Shown here: piece after piece, positions 52,664 to 63,029 of the stretch | How positions within the stretch are numbered: position 1 is the stretch's first letter | Layout of the letters: every line of letters begins with the position of its first letter | Origin: Streptomyces tropicalis | Lineage (GTDB): Bacteria; Actinomycetota; Actinomycetes; Streptomycetales; Streptomycetaceae | Assembly (NCBI RefSeq): GCF_029269835.1 | Contig: NZ_JARJBB010000005.1 | Location: forward strand, 434,001-498,000 | DNA length: 64,000 bases | Direction: 5' to 3' | Position numbers and translations under genes: made by a program | The notes under the pieces: model-generated | What the model saw: the letters and a program-made list of their open reading frames with translations, nothing else | What the model was told of the DNA's origin: nothing | Databases searched by the model: none

Positions 52664-53751
52664 CCGACCTCACCGGCACCGCCGGCCGCGCGTCCGCGCA
52701 GAAGCTCGGCGCGCCGGGACTCGACGCCCGGCTCGTCGTCGACCGCGGCGCCTTCCGGCTCGACGTGGCGCTGACCGCCGCCCCCGGCGAGGTCGTCGCC
52801 CTGCTCGGCCCGAACGGCGCCGGGAAGACCACCGCTCTGCGCGCCCTCGCCGGTCTCACCCCGCTCTCCGACGGGCACCTGCGCCTGGACGGCACCGACC
52901 TGGACCGCACCCCGCCCGAGTGCCGCCCGGTCGGGGTGGTCTTCCAGGACTACCTGCTCTTCCCGCACCTGTCCGCGCTGGACAACGTGGCGTTCGGACC
53001 GCGCTGCCGGGGTGCCTCGAAGGCGGACGCCCGCGCCGACGCCGCCTCCTGGCTGGAGCGGATGGGCCTCGCCGAGCACGCCGCCGCCCGGCCGCGCCGG
53101 CTGTCCGGCGGGCAGGCCCAGCGGGTCGCGCTCGCCCGCGCGCTCGCCATCCGGCCCCGGCTGCTGCTCCTGGACGAGCCGCTCGCCGCGCTGGACGCCC
53201 GGACCCGGCTGGAGGTCCGCGGCCGGCTCCGGCACCACCTCGCGGCGTTCGAGGCGGTCGCCGTCCTCGTCACCCACGATCCGCTGGACGCGATGGTGCT
53301 GGCCGACCGGCTCGTCGTCGTCGAGGACGGCGCCGTGGTCCAGGAGGGCGTCCCCGCCGAGATCGCCCGCCGCCCCCGCACGGACTACATCGCCCAGCTG
53401 GTCGGCCTGAACCTGTACCGGGGCCGGGCCGACGGACACACCGTCCGGCTGGAGGGCGGCCCCTCCATCACCACCGCCGACGCCCTGTCCGGACCGGTCT
53501 GCGTGGCCTTCCCCCCGGGCGCCGTCACCCTGTACCGGGAGCGGCCCCTCGGCTCCAGCGCCCGCAACCTGTGGGCCTGCGAGGTCGCCGGCCTGGAGAG
53601 CCACGGCGACCAGCTGCGCGTGGACCTCGTCGGCGAACTGCCGCTCGCAGCGGACCTGACGACGGTCGCCGCGGCCGAACTCGACCTGCACCCCGGTGCA
53701 CCGGTCTGGGCGACGGTCAAGGCGGCGCAGACGCACGCCTACCCGGCCTGA
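52660..53751 (+). CDS. modC: Molybdate ABC transporter ATP-binding protein ModC
   Basis: 363 residues. Walker A GPNGAGKTT, Q-loop VFQDYLLFPHL, signature LSGGQAQRVALARALA, Walker B RLLLLDEPLAALD, switch His THDP. The C-terminal 75 residues form a Mop/TOBE-like domain (WACEVAGLESHGDQLRVDLVGELPL, LHPGAPVWATVKAAQTHAYP), expected for ModC. Overlaps modB by 4 bp. Confidence 0.95.
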   Translation: MTDLTGTAGRASAQKLGAPGLDARLVVDRGAFRLDVALTAAPGEVVALLGPNGAGKTTALRALAGLTPLSDGHLRLDGTDLDRTPPECRPVGVVFQDYLLFPHLSALDNVAFGPRCRGASKADARADAASWLERMGLAEHAAARPRRLSGGQAQRVALARALAIRPRLLLLDEPLAALDARTRLEVRGRLRHHLAAFEAVAVLVTHDPLDAMVLADRLVVVEDGAVVQEGVPAEIARRPRTDYIAQLVGLNLYRGRADGHTVRLEGGPSITTADALSGPVCVAFPPGAVTLYRERPLGSSARNLWACEVAGLESHGDQLRVDLVGELPLAADLTTVAAAELDLHPGAPVWATVKAAQTHAYPA

Positions 53752-53828
53752 CCCTCCGCCCGCGGCTACGGTGAGGGTCGCGACGGCGGGAGACGACCTC
53801 CGGCCCCCCACCTCTGCGAGGCGCGCCC

Positions 53829-54248
53829 ATGACCCTGTCCATCCGCAACCAGCTCTCCGGCACCGTCACCGGCATCACCCCCGGCGAGGCCATGGCCACC
53901 GTCAGGATCCGCCTGTACGGCGGGCAGGACCTCACCGCGGCCGTCACCCGGGAGGCCGTCGACGATCTGGGCCTGGCCGCGGGCTCCGCCGTGCGGGCCC
54001 TGGTGAAGTCGACGGAGGTGGCGCTGTCCACCGGGCCGGTCGAGGGCCTGTCGATCCGCAACCGGCTGCCCGGCACCGTCACGGGCGTCACCGCCGGGGA
54101 GGCCATGGCGTCGGTGAAGGTCGGGGTGGACGGCGGCGAGGTGACCGCGGCGATCACCCGGGACGCCGTCGCGGACCTCGGCCTGGAGACGGGATCGCCG
54201 GTCGTCGCCCTCATCAAGTCGACCGAGGTGTCCCTCGCCACGGCCTGA
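53829..54248 (+). CDS. mop: Tandem-Mop molbindin
   Basis: 139 residues made of two Mop repeats: residues 1-68 (LSIRNQLSGTVTGITPGEAMATVRIRL, LGLAAGSAVRALVKSTEVALS) and 72-139 (LSIRNRLPGTVTGVTAGEAMASVKVGV, LGLETGSPVVALIKSTEVSLA). Such proteins bind up to several molybdate ions per oligomer and act as intracellular molybdate buffers. It lies 77 bp downstream of modC and may be cotranscribed. Ends before a strong terminator. Confidence 0.95.
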   Translation: MTLSIRNQLSGTVTGITPGEAMATVRIRLYGGQDLTAAVTREAVDDLGLAAGSAVRALVKSTEVALSTGPVEGLSIRNRLPGTVTGVTAGEAMASVKVGVDGGEVTAAITRDAVADLGLETGSPVVALIKSTEVSLATA

Positions 54249-54277
54249 CCCCGGCCCCGGCGGCCCGCACGCACGAG

Positions 54278-54313
54278 GGCTCCGCCCCGGCCGTCGACAG
54301 CCGGGGCGGAGCC
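54278..54313. terminator. Bidirectional terminator between mop and gcvP
   Basis: Perfect 14-bp arms GGCTCCGCCCCGGC (54278-54291) and GCCGGGGCGGAGCC (54300-54313) with an 8-nt loop, midway between convergent genes. Confidence 0.85.
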
Positions 54314-54344
54314 AGGAGCGTGAGGTGCTCGGTCCGTGGGGTGG

Positions 54345-57230
<2,886 letters not shown>

Positions 57231-57611
57231 GGCGGAGGCCTCCTGGTCTGACGCGACCTTCGAGGGCACCACGGCGCGGGTGCCCGAACGGCCTCCCCCT
57301 CTGTCATCTCGACCTGAGAGCTTCACCGGGCCGCCCGAGGGCTCCCGGCTTTCACCGTCGGTGAGAACGGAAGCCGTCGACATCCGCTCTGCTTTCCAGA
57401 GTGACCTCGTCCGCGCGGTACGTGTGCCTGAGAGATTCCGGGGAGGATTTGCTCCTTCGGCGCCTCCGGTGAACCGGAGGACTCTCCCGCGCGGGGTCAG
57501 CAGCCGCTGCCAGCGTACCAGCGGGCCGAAAGCCAGGTTTTCGAGTGGCCGCCACGCACATTGTGCTCTTTTGTAGAGCTTACGGATGAGTTGCGACCAC
57601 GTGGAGGGCCC
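57231..57611. other. Intergenic region between gcvP and the PRC-barrel gene
   Basis: Holds the gcvP riboswitch (57292-57490) and, to its right, about 120 nt that must carry the gcvP promoter and the divergent PRC-barrel promoter. GTAGAGCTTACG near 57575 might serve in the rightward promoter. Confidence 0.5.
57292..57490 (-). promoter_or_regulatory. Tandem glycine riboswitch of gcvP
   Basis: Read leftward, aptamer 1 (about 57490-57410) contains GGGAGAGT, CGCCGAAGGAGCAA and CTCTCAGGC; aptamer 2 (about 57409-57292) contains CTCTGGAAAGCAGAG, an equivalent central element, and a second CTCTCAGGTC before GATGACAGAGGGGGAGG. These are the conserved cores of the glycine aptamer (CCGAAGG..GCAA and CUCUCAGG), in the usual tandem order with a short linker. 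The riboswitch ends 62 nt before the gcvP start, consistent with on-switch control by glycine. Confidence 0.9.
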
Positions 57612-57989
57612 GTGCAGACCGAAATCGATCCGCGCAACCTGATCGGCCGCAAGGCGTTCGACCGCAACGGCACCAAGATCGGCACGGTGGACGAGGTCTA
57701 CCTCGACGACGCGACCGGGGTGCCGGAGTGGGCGGCGATACGCACCGGCCTGTTCTCCCGGGACGCCTTCGTGCCCCTGGAACCCAGCGAGCTGGTCGAG
57801 GGCGCGCTGCGCGTCCCCTTCGACCGGACGCTCATCAAGGACGCCCCCGACTTCGGGGTCGGCCGCCATCTCTCACCGGAGCAGGAGCTGCAGCTCTACC
57901 ACCACTACGGACTCGACGTGTCCATGGGCCCGCACGTCCCGGACCGCGACTTCGGCAAGCTGGCGGGCTCGGGCTCGGAAGACTCCTGA
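57612..57989 (+). CDS. PRC-barrel domain protein
   Basis: 125 residues. The PRC barrel occupies residues 5-75: [63 protein letters not shown] short C-terminal helical tail ([16 protein letters not shown]) follows. Such proteins are small adaptors; streptomycetes carry several, linked to stress and RNA processing. GTG 57612 has GGAGG 4 nt upstream. Its 3' end overlaps the convergent DNA polymerase IV gene by 85 bp. Confidence 0.88.
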   Translation: MQTEIDPRNLIGRKAFDRNGTKIGTVDEVYLDDATGVPEWAAIRTGLFSRDAFVPLEPSELVEGALRVPFDRTLIKDAPDFGVGRHLSPEQELQLYHHYGLDVSMGPHVPDRDFGKLAGSGSEDS

Positions 57990-59623
57990 CCCGGGGCCCC
58001 GGCCCCGCGTGCACTGCCCGAACCCACCGCACCGTCCGCACCTGCCGGCGCCCGGCGCGCACCGGCCGCGCCCGCGGAAGCCCGGTACTCCCCCGGCGCG
58101 CCCGGGTCTCCCGGAACCGCGCCGGACACGTCCGCGTCCGCATGCTCCCGCACGGGTCCCGCAGCCCCCGCAACCCCCCCGTCGCCGGACCGGGGACCGC
58201 CCGGCCACCCCGTCGGTGCGGTCCCGGCCGGGCCCGCGTCGGCCGGGCCGGTCGGCGACGGGCCGGCGCCGGGCGACCCGACGGGCCCGCCCGGTCTTCG
58301 GGTCACCAGCGGCAGCGGATCCGCCGGCTCCAGCCCCGGGTCGTCGACCCGGAACGTCCGGACGCGCCCCGGTGCGGAGTCGGGGGTCTCGAACCGGACG
58401 GTGACCCGGCCGAGCCCGCTGCCCTGGACCCATCCGTGCCCGTACCGCTCGTGCCGCACGTCGTTGCCCGACCGCCAGTGGCGCTCGGTCGGAGCGGGCC
58501 GCACCTCGGCGGGCGCGTCCGCGGGCTCCTCCGCCGGAAGTTCGACCGGTGCGCCCGCCGCCTGCGCGAACAGGTCCTCCTGCGTGTAGTCGGCGAGGCC
58601 GGAGACGCCGACGCCGAGGAGCCGCACCCCGCCCGTGGTGTCCACGGCGTCCAGCAGCCGGGCCGCCGCCTCCCGCACCACCGCCGGATCGTCCGTCGGC
58701 CCGCGCAGCGTCTCCGAACGGGTCAGTGTCGAGAAGTCGTAGCGCCGGACCTTCAGCACGATGGTCCGGCCGGACAGCCCCGCCCCGCGCAGCCGCCGCA
58801 CGCACCGGTCGGCCAGCCGCTGCACCTCCAGGCCCACCCGGAGCCGGTCGTGGATGTCCACGTCGTAGGTGTCCTCCACCGACACCGACTTGGCCCCGCG
58901 CTCGGCGACCACCGGGCGCTCGTCGTGTGCCAGCGCCATGGCGTACAGCGCATGCCCGTGCGCCTTGCCCACCAGCCGCACCAGCTCGTCCTCGCCGGCC
59001 TCGGCCAGCTCCTCGACGGTGTGGATCCCGGCCCGGCGCAGATGGTCACCGGTGGCCGGTCCGACCCCGGGCAGGGTCCGTACCGACAGGGGACCGAGGA
59101 GGGCCCGCTCACTGCCCGGTTGGATGAGCACGAGCCCGTCGGGCTTGGCCTGCTCCGAAGCGATCTTGGCCAGCATCTTGGACGCGGCCAGCCCCACGGA
59201 CCCGGTCAGCCCGGTGACGGCACGGATGTCGGCGCGCAGCCGCACCCCGACCCGGCGGGCCGACTCCGCGTCCCAGGCCCTCTCCCCCGCCTCCAGGTCC
59301 ACGAAGGCCTCGTCCAGGCTCAGCGGCTCCACCAGCGGCGACAGCGCCCGCAGCAGCGCCATCACCTGCTCGCTGATCGACCGGTAGAAGCCGAAGCGCG
59401 GCACCAGGTACGCGGCGTTCGGCGCCAGCCGACGCGCCTGGCCCATCGGCATGGCCGAGTGCACCCCGAAGACCCGCGCCTCGTACGACGCGGTGGCGAC
59501 CACCCCGCGCGGACCCAGACCGCCGACGACGACCGCCTTCCCGCGCAGGCTCGGCTTGGACGCCTGCTCCGCCGAGGCGTAGAAGGCATCCATGTCGAGG
59601 TGCAGGATGGTGGGCGCGGTTCT
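57905..59623 (-). CDS. dinB: DNA polymerase IV (Y-family, DinB)
   Basis: 572 residues. Translesion polymerase with ILHLDMDAFYASAEQ (metal-binding Asp residues), SYEARVFGVHSAMPMGQA, and LSLDEAFVDLEAGE in the palm, an HhH region at RTLPGVGPATGDHLRRAGI, and the little-finger domain near residues 240-350. After about residue 460 a Pro/Gly/Ala-rich tail of some 110 residues is added that overlaps the convergent PRC-barrel gene by 85 bp. GTG 59623 is chosen from the family start RTAPTILHLDMD; TTG 59656 is an alternative. Confidence 0.93.
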   Translation of the reverse strand, partial: RTAPTILHLDMDAFYASAEQASKPSLRGKAVVVGGLGPRGVVATASYEARVFGVHSAMPMGQARRLAPNAAYLVPRFGFYRSISEQVMALLRALSPLVEPLSLDEAFVDLEAGERAWDAESARRVGVRLRADIRAVTGLTGSVGLAASKMLAKIASEQAKPDGLVLIQPGSERALLGPLSVRTLPGVGPATGDHLRRAGIHTVEELAEAGEDELVRLVGKAHGHALYAMALAHDERPVVAERGAKSVSVEDTYDVDIHDRLRVGLEVQRLADRCVRRLRGAGLSGRTIVLKVRRYDFSTLTRSETLRGPTDDPAVVREAAARLLDAVDTTGGVRLLGVGVSGLADYTQEDLFAQAAGAPVELPAEEPADAPAEVRPAPTERHWRSGNDVRHERYGHGWVQGSGLGRVTVRFETPDSAPGRVRTFRVDDPGLEPADPLPLVTRRPGGPVGSPGAGPSPTGPADAGPAGTAPTGWPGGPRSGDGGVAGAAGPVREHADADVSGAVPGDPGAPGEYRASAGAAGARRAPAGADGAVGSGSARGAGAPGQESSEPEPASLPKSRSGTCGPMDTSSP

Positions 59624-59696
59624 CACATCTCCGATGCTGCACCACACCACTGACAACGCGGCGGCAGGCCCGCTCGCACGGGGCGCGAAACCGCCG

Positions 59697-60380
59697 TCAG
59701 ACGGCCCGGTTGCGCCGCCTGGCCAGCTCGTCGCCCGGGTTGTGCCCGAGGAGGGTCTCGCCGGTGTCGACCCGCTCTCCGTGCAGCTGCGACAGCGCGC
59801 TCTCGACGTCCCGCCACACCACGCCGACGGCGATCCCGAAGATCCCCTGGCCGCCCTGGAGCAGGTCGTGCACCTCGTCCGGGGAGGTGCACTCGTAGAC
59901 CGTGGCGCCGTCGCTCATCAGCGTCATGCGCTCCAGGTCGCTGAATCCGCGCTCGCGCAGGTGATGCACGGCGGTGCGGATGTTCTGCAGGGAGACGCCG
60001 GTGTCGAGGAACCGCTTGACGATCTTCAGTACGACCACGTCGCGGAAGCTGTACAGCCGCTGCGTGCCGGAGCCGTGGGCGGGCCTCACGCTGGGCTCCA
60101 CCAGGCCGGTGCGGGCCCAGTAGTCCAGTTGGCGGTACGTGATGCCGGCGGCGGCGCAGGCCGTGGGCCCGCGGTAGCCGATCTGCTCGGACGCCATGGA
60201 CGTCGACCCTCCGCTGTCCGGCACGGCCGTCGGCCGCTGCGGAGCGTGGTCGGCCGCGCCGCCGTGATGGGGATACCCCCCGCTCGAGGCGAGCCGAGAG
60301 CTCGGTGGAGGGTACGGACCGCCGCCCCCGACACTGCGTCCGGGGGCACCCCCAGCCGTACCGTCGCCGCTGCTTCTCAC
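59697..60380 (-). CDS. MerR-family regulator, ResR/McdR-like (Rv1830 homologue)
   Basis: 227 residues. After a 60-residue Gly/Pro-rich N-terminus comes the MerR HTH: GYRGPTACAAAGITYRQLDYWARTGLV, SGTQRLYSFRDVVVLKIVKRFLDTGVSLQNIRTAVHHLRERG. The C-terminal ATVYECTSPDEVHDLLQGGQGIFGIAV is a hallmark of the Rv1830 family (ResR/McdR), which controls growth and division genes in mycobacteria. GTG 60380 has GGAGG 5 nt upstream. The order MerR - bifunctional nuclease - FtsR - FHA equals that of Rv1830-Rv1827. Confidence 0.92.
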   Translation of the reverse strand: MRSSGDGTAGGAPGRSVGGGGPYPPPSSRLASSGGYPHHGGAADHAPQRPTAVPDSGGSTSMASEQIGYRGPTACAAAGITYRQLDYWARTGLVEPSVRPAHGSGTQRLYSFRDVVVLKIVKRFLDTGVSLQNIRTAVHHLRERGFSDLERMTLMSDGATVYECTSPDEVHDLLQGGQGIFGIAVGVVWRDVESALSQLHGERVDTGETLLGHNPGDELARRRNRAV

Positions 60381-60410
60381 GCCGACCTCCGTCCTTGACC
60401 TGCCTCCTCG

Positions 60411-60466
60411 ACGGTAGGCAGTCACCAGGGGTGCGTCAACGATCGCCACACTCGGCACGCCGAGTG
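60411..60466 (-). promoter_or_regulatory. Promoter and palindromic operator of the MerR gene
   Basis: Leftward -35 TTGACG (60439-60434), 17-nt spacer, -10 TACCGT (60416-60411). A perfect palindrome CACTCGGC-AC-GCCGAGTG (60449-60466) lies 9 bp upstream of the -35. It is a candidate site for the encoded MerR protein. Confidence 0.7.
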
Positions 60467-60656
60467 ATAATCACCCTAAGAGTGGTTTCCCGTGTCCCAC
60501 CGCGGGGAAAGGCTAGCCGAATGTGTCCGCGAAGAGCCGCAGGACGCCCACACTCGCCGGTGGCATGTGCGCACGACGTGACAACGCCGCGGATGGTGCA
60601 CGCCCCCGCGGAGGCATCCCCGGCCCGGGGCCACCGTCAGGGGCGCCGGCGGCCGG

Positions 60657-61130
60657 TCACTGGCTGCTGGTGCCGAAGTCCTCGGGCGAGATCTGGTCGA
60701 GGAACTCGCGGAACTTCTCGACCTCGTCCTCCTGCTCGTCCGGGATCGCGATGCCCGCGTCGTCGAGCACCGTGTCACTGCCGAAGATCGGCGTCCCGGT
60801 GCGCAGGGCCAGCGCTATGGCGTCCGAAGGGCGCGCGCTCACCTCGACTCCGCTGGCGAAGACCAGCTCGGCGTAGAAGACGCCCTCACGCAGGTCCGTG
60901 ATGCGCACCTCGGTGAGCTCCTGGCCGACGGCCTCCAGCACATCCTTGAAGAGGTCGTGGGTCAGCGGCCGCGCGGGGGCCATGCCCTGCTGCGCGAAGG
61001 CGATCGCCGTCGCCTCCCCCGGCCCGATCCAGATGGGGAGGTAGCGGTCGCCTCCCACTTCGCGCAGGAGCACGATCGGTTGGTTGGAGGGCATTTCGAC
61101 CCGGACACCTACGACATCGAGCTCGTTCAC
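60657..61130 (-). CDS. Bifunctional nuclease (BFN) domain protein, Rv1829-like
   Basis: 157 residues. BFN (DUF151) signature: NELDVVGVRVEMPSNQPIVLLREVGGDRYLPIWIGPGEATAIAFAQQGMAPARPLTHDLFKDVLEA, then VFYAELVFASGVEVSARPSDAIALALRTGTPIF. Plant and bacterial members show DNase and RNase activity. GTG 61130; weak Shine-Dalgarno. Lies between the MerR and FtsR genes, as in mycobacteria. Confidence 0.93.
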   Translation of the reverse strand: MNELDVVGVRVEMPSNQPIVLLREVGGDRYLPIWIGPGEATAIAFAQQGMAPARPLTHDLFKDVLEAVGQELTEVRITDLREGVFYAELVFASGVEVSARPSDAIALALRTGTPIFGSDTVLDDAGIAIPDEQEDEVEKFREFLDQISPEDFGTSSQ

Positions 61131-61235
61131 ACAGCAACCCTAGGCCGTGCCCGGGAGGTTTGGGTAGTCGGGCCGGAATCGGGAGGCCGATCCGGCCGCC
61201 CCCGGTCCGGGCCGCGGGGCACGCTCAGCCGCTGC

Positions 61236-61973
61236 TCAGGGCAGGCGGACACCGAGCGCGGTCTGCACCAGGGCCGCGTGCAGCTTCACCGTGAGCACCG
61301 CCAGCTCCCGGGCCCGGTCCTCGGCGTGCGCCCGGGTCTGCGGGTTGCGGTGGCGCCTGAGCGGGGCCACCACCTGGTCGACGAGTCCTGCCTCGCGGTC
61401 CGCGGCGGCCTTCATCACCCGGAGGTGCCGCGGCTCGATCCCGAAGCGTCCCAGCTCGGTGACGAGCGAGGCGACGGTGACCGCCTCGGCGTCGTAGGAC
61501 CCGCCGTCCAGTGGAGTGATCAGGCCGTACGACTCCCACTCCCGCAGGTCGCCGTCGGTGATCCCGGAGGCGGCGAGGAGCTCCTCCCGTCCGACCCGGA
61601 CCGCCACGGGCACCCCCGGCGGTGCCGGCGGGGGCTCGCCGTCCCGCTGCCGGGCGAGGACGGGCAGGGCCACGGCCTCACCGCGCGCCATGGCGTCCAG
61701 ATGCTCGCGGATCACCTTCAGCGGCAGGTAGTGGTCCCGCTGCATGCGCAGGACCCGGGCCAGGCGCTCCAGGTCCTCCGGGCTGAACTTGCGGTAGCCG
61801 GAGGGTGTGCGCCGCGGCTCGATGAGCCCCTCCGCCTCCAGGAAACGGATCTTGGAGATGGTGACTTCGGGGAACTCGTCACGCAGCGCGCCCAGCACCG
61901 CGCCGATGCTCATCAGCCCACTGTCCGCGGCGGCGGCGCCGTGACCGGCACCGCCGCTCGGTGTTTGACGCAT
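61236..61973 (-). CDS. ftsR: MerR-family transcriptional regulator FtsR
   Basis: 245 residues. N-terminal MerR HTH: MSIGAVLGALRDEFPEVTISKIRFLEAEGLIEPRRTPSGYRKFSPEDLERLARVLRMQRDHYLPLKVIREHLDAM. A second effector half (VGREELLAASGITDGDLREWESYGLI) resembles another MerR-type HTH, as in the Corynebacterium FtsR that activates ftsZ. It is followed 41 bp upstream by the FHA gene in the same direction and precedes the nuclease gene. Confidence 0.92.
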   Translation of the reverse strand: MRQTPSGGAGHGAAAADSGLMSIGAVLGALRDEFPEVTISKIRFLEAEGLIEPRRTPSGYRKFSPEDLERLARVLRMQRDHYLPLKVIREHLDAMARGEAVALPVLARQRDGEPPPAPPGVPVAVRVGREELLAASGITDGDLREWESYGLITPLDGGSYDAEAVTVASLVTELGRFGIEPRHLRVMKAAADREAGLVDQVVAPLRRHRNPQTRAHAEDRARELAVLTVKLHAALVQTALGVRLP

Positions 61974-62014
61974 GGACCTTCCCTGGGGTCCCCCCGGACC
62001 GAGTCCGGGACGGG

Positions 62015-62839
62015 TCAGATGGCCTGCCGGCTCGAGTGGAAGACCAGCCGGTACTTGCCGATCTGCACCTCGTCGCCGTTGGACAGGGCGACCTGGTCGA
62101 TACGCTCACGGTTGACGTAGGTGCCGTTGAGGCTGCCGACGTCGGCGACCGTGAAGGAGCCGTCCGGGCTGCGCCGGAACTCCACGTGGCGGCGCGAGAC
62201 CGTCACGTCGTCCAGGAAGATGTCGCTCTGCGGGTGGCGCCCGGCCGTGGTCAGCTCGCCGTCCAGGAGGAAGCGGCTGCCCGAGTTCGGACCGCGGCGC
62301 ACCACCAGGAGCGCGGAGCCGAGCGGCAGCGCGTCGACGGCCGCCTGGGCCTCGGGCGACAGCATCGGCGTCTGACCGGTGGCCTCCGCGTCGTAGGCCT
62401 CCAGGCCGGAGATGGAGATCGTGGACGTGGTCTCCGAAGGGCGCTCCGGAGTGGCACCGGGCCTCAGCGGCGCGCCGCAGTTCGAGCAGAAGCGGCTGTT
62501 CTCAGGATTGCGGTTACCGCACCTCGTACACACCAGGGCCGACATGGACGGATCCTCCTGCCGAGGCTGCCCCGCGGGGGCATGGGACGCGTACGGGTCG
62601 GCGGCAAACCCTCCACCCGTACCTGAGGTTGACGGTTGCCCGAAACCTATGCCGCTCGACTGGGCAGGGTCAACAGACGGCGCGCCCTGACCACCGGAAA
62701 GGTCACCGCCCTGACCGGCGACCTGATCCCGGAACAGAGGGCGCTGGCCCTCCGCATCGGGCTGTGCGCGATGACGAGCGGTCGCGTTGTCGCCGCCCTC
62801 TCGCGCGCTCTTGCCGAACAACTTCGCAAACAACTTCAC
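62015..62839 (-). CDS. FHA-domain protein with zinc ribbon, GarA/OdhI-like
   Basis: 274 residues from GTG 62839. N-terminal 98 residues are Gly/Gln-rich; a zinc ribbon follows (CTRCGNRN and FCSNCG), then ETTSTISISG, which parallels the ETTS phosphorylation motif of mycobacterial GarA. The FHA domain contains GRHPQSDI, VSRRHVEF and GSLNGTYVN. GarA and OdhI, when unphosphorylated, inhibit 2-oxoglutarate dehydrogenase; a similar carbon/nitrogen role is likely. GGGG lies about 8 nt upstream of the GTG; an internal ATG (62545) with a strong AGGAGG may give a shorter form. Confidence 0.9.
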   Translation of the reverse strand: MKLFAKLFGKSAREGGDNATARHRAQPDAEGQRPLFRDQVAGQGGDLSGGQGAPSVDPAQSSGIGFGQPSTSGTGGGFAADPYASHAPAGQPRQEDPSMSALVCTRCGNRNPENSRFCSNCGAPLRPGATPERPSETTSTISISGLEAYDAEATGQTPMLSPEAQAAVDALPLGSALLVVRRGPNSGSRFLLDGELTTAGRHPQSDIFLDDVTVSRRHVEFRRSPDGSFTVADVGSLNGTYVNRERIDQVALSNGDEVQIGKYRLVFHSSRQAI

Positions 62840-63029
62840 GGGCGATTCCCCTTGACCGAAACAGACCCGCCCGTGGGGCAGGACGAACCCTGATTGCATA
62901 CACCGGCCGACCCGGACATCTTCACAACGTCCGTATCCGCCAAACAGTTTCCACCACGCGGCACCCAATCGGTGCGCCGACCCCCCGCAACCTCATGCCC
63001 CTGCCGGGCGGACGCCATGCACCCCCGGT

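Noticed and set aside
62636..62893. 85-codon plus-strand ORF with plausible start
   Set aside because: Antisense to the N-terminal part of the FHA gene, whose reading frame is supported by the GTG, Shine-Dalgarno and family start.
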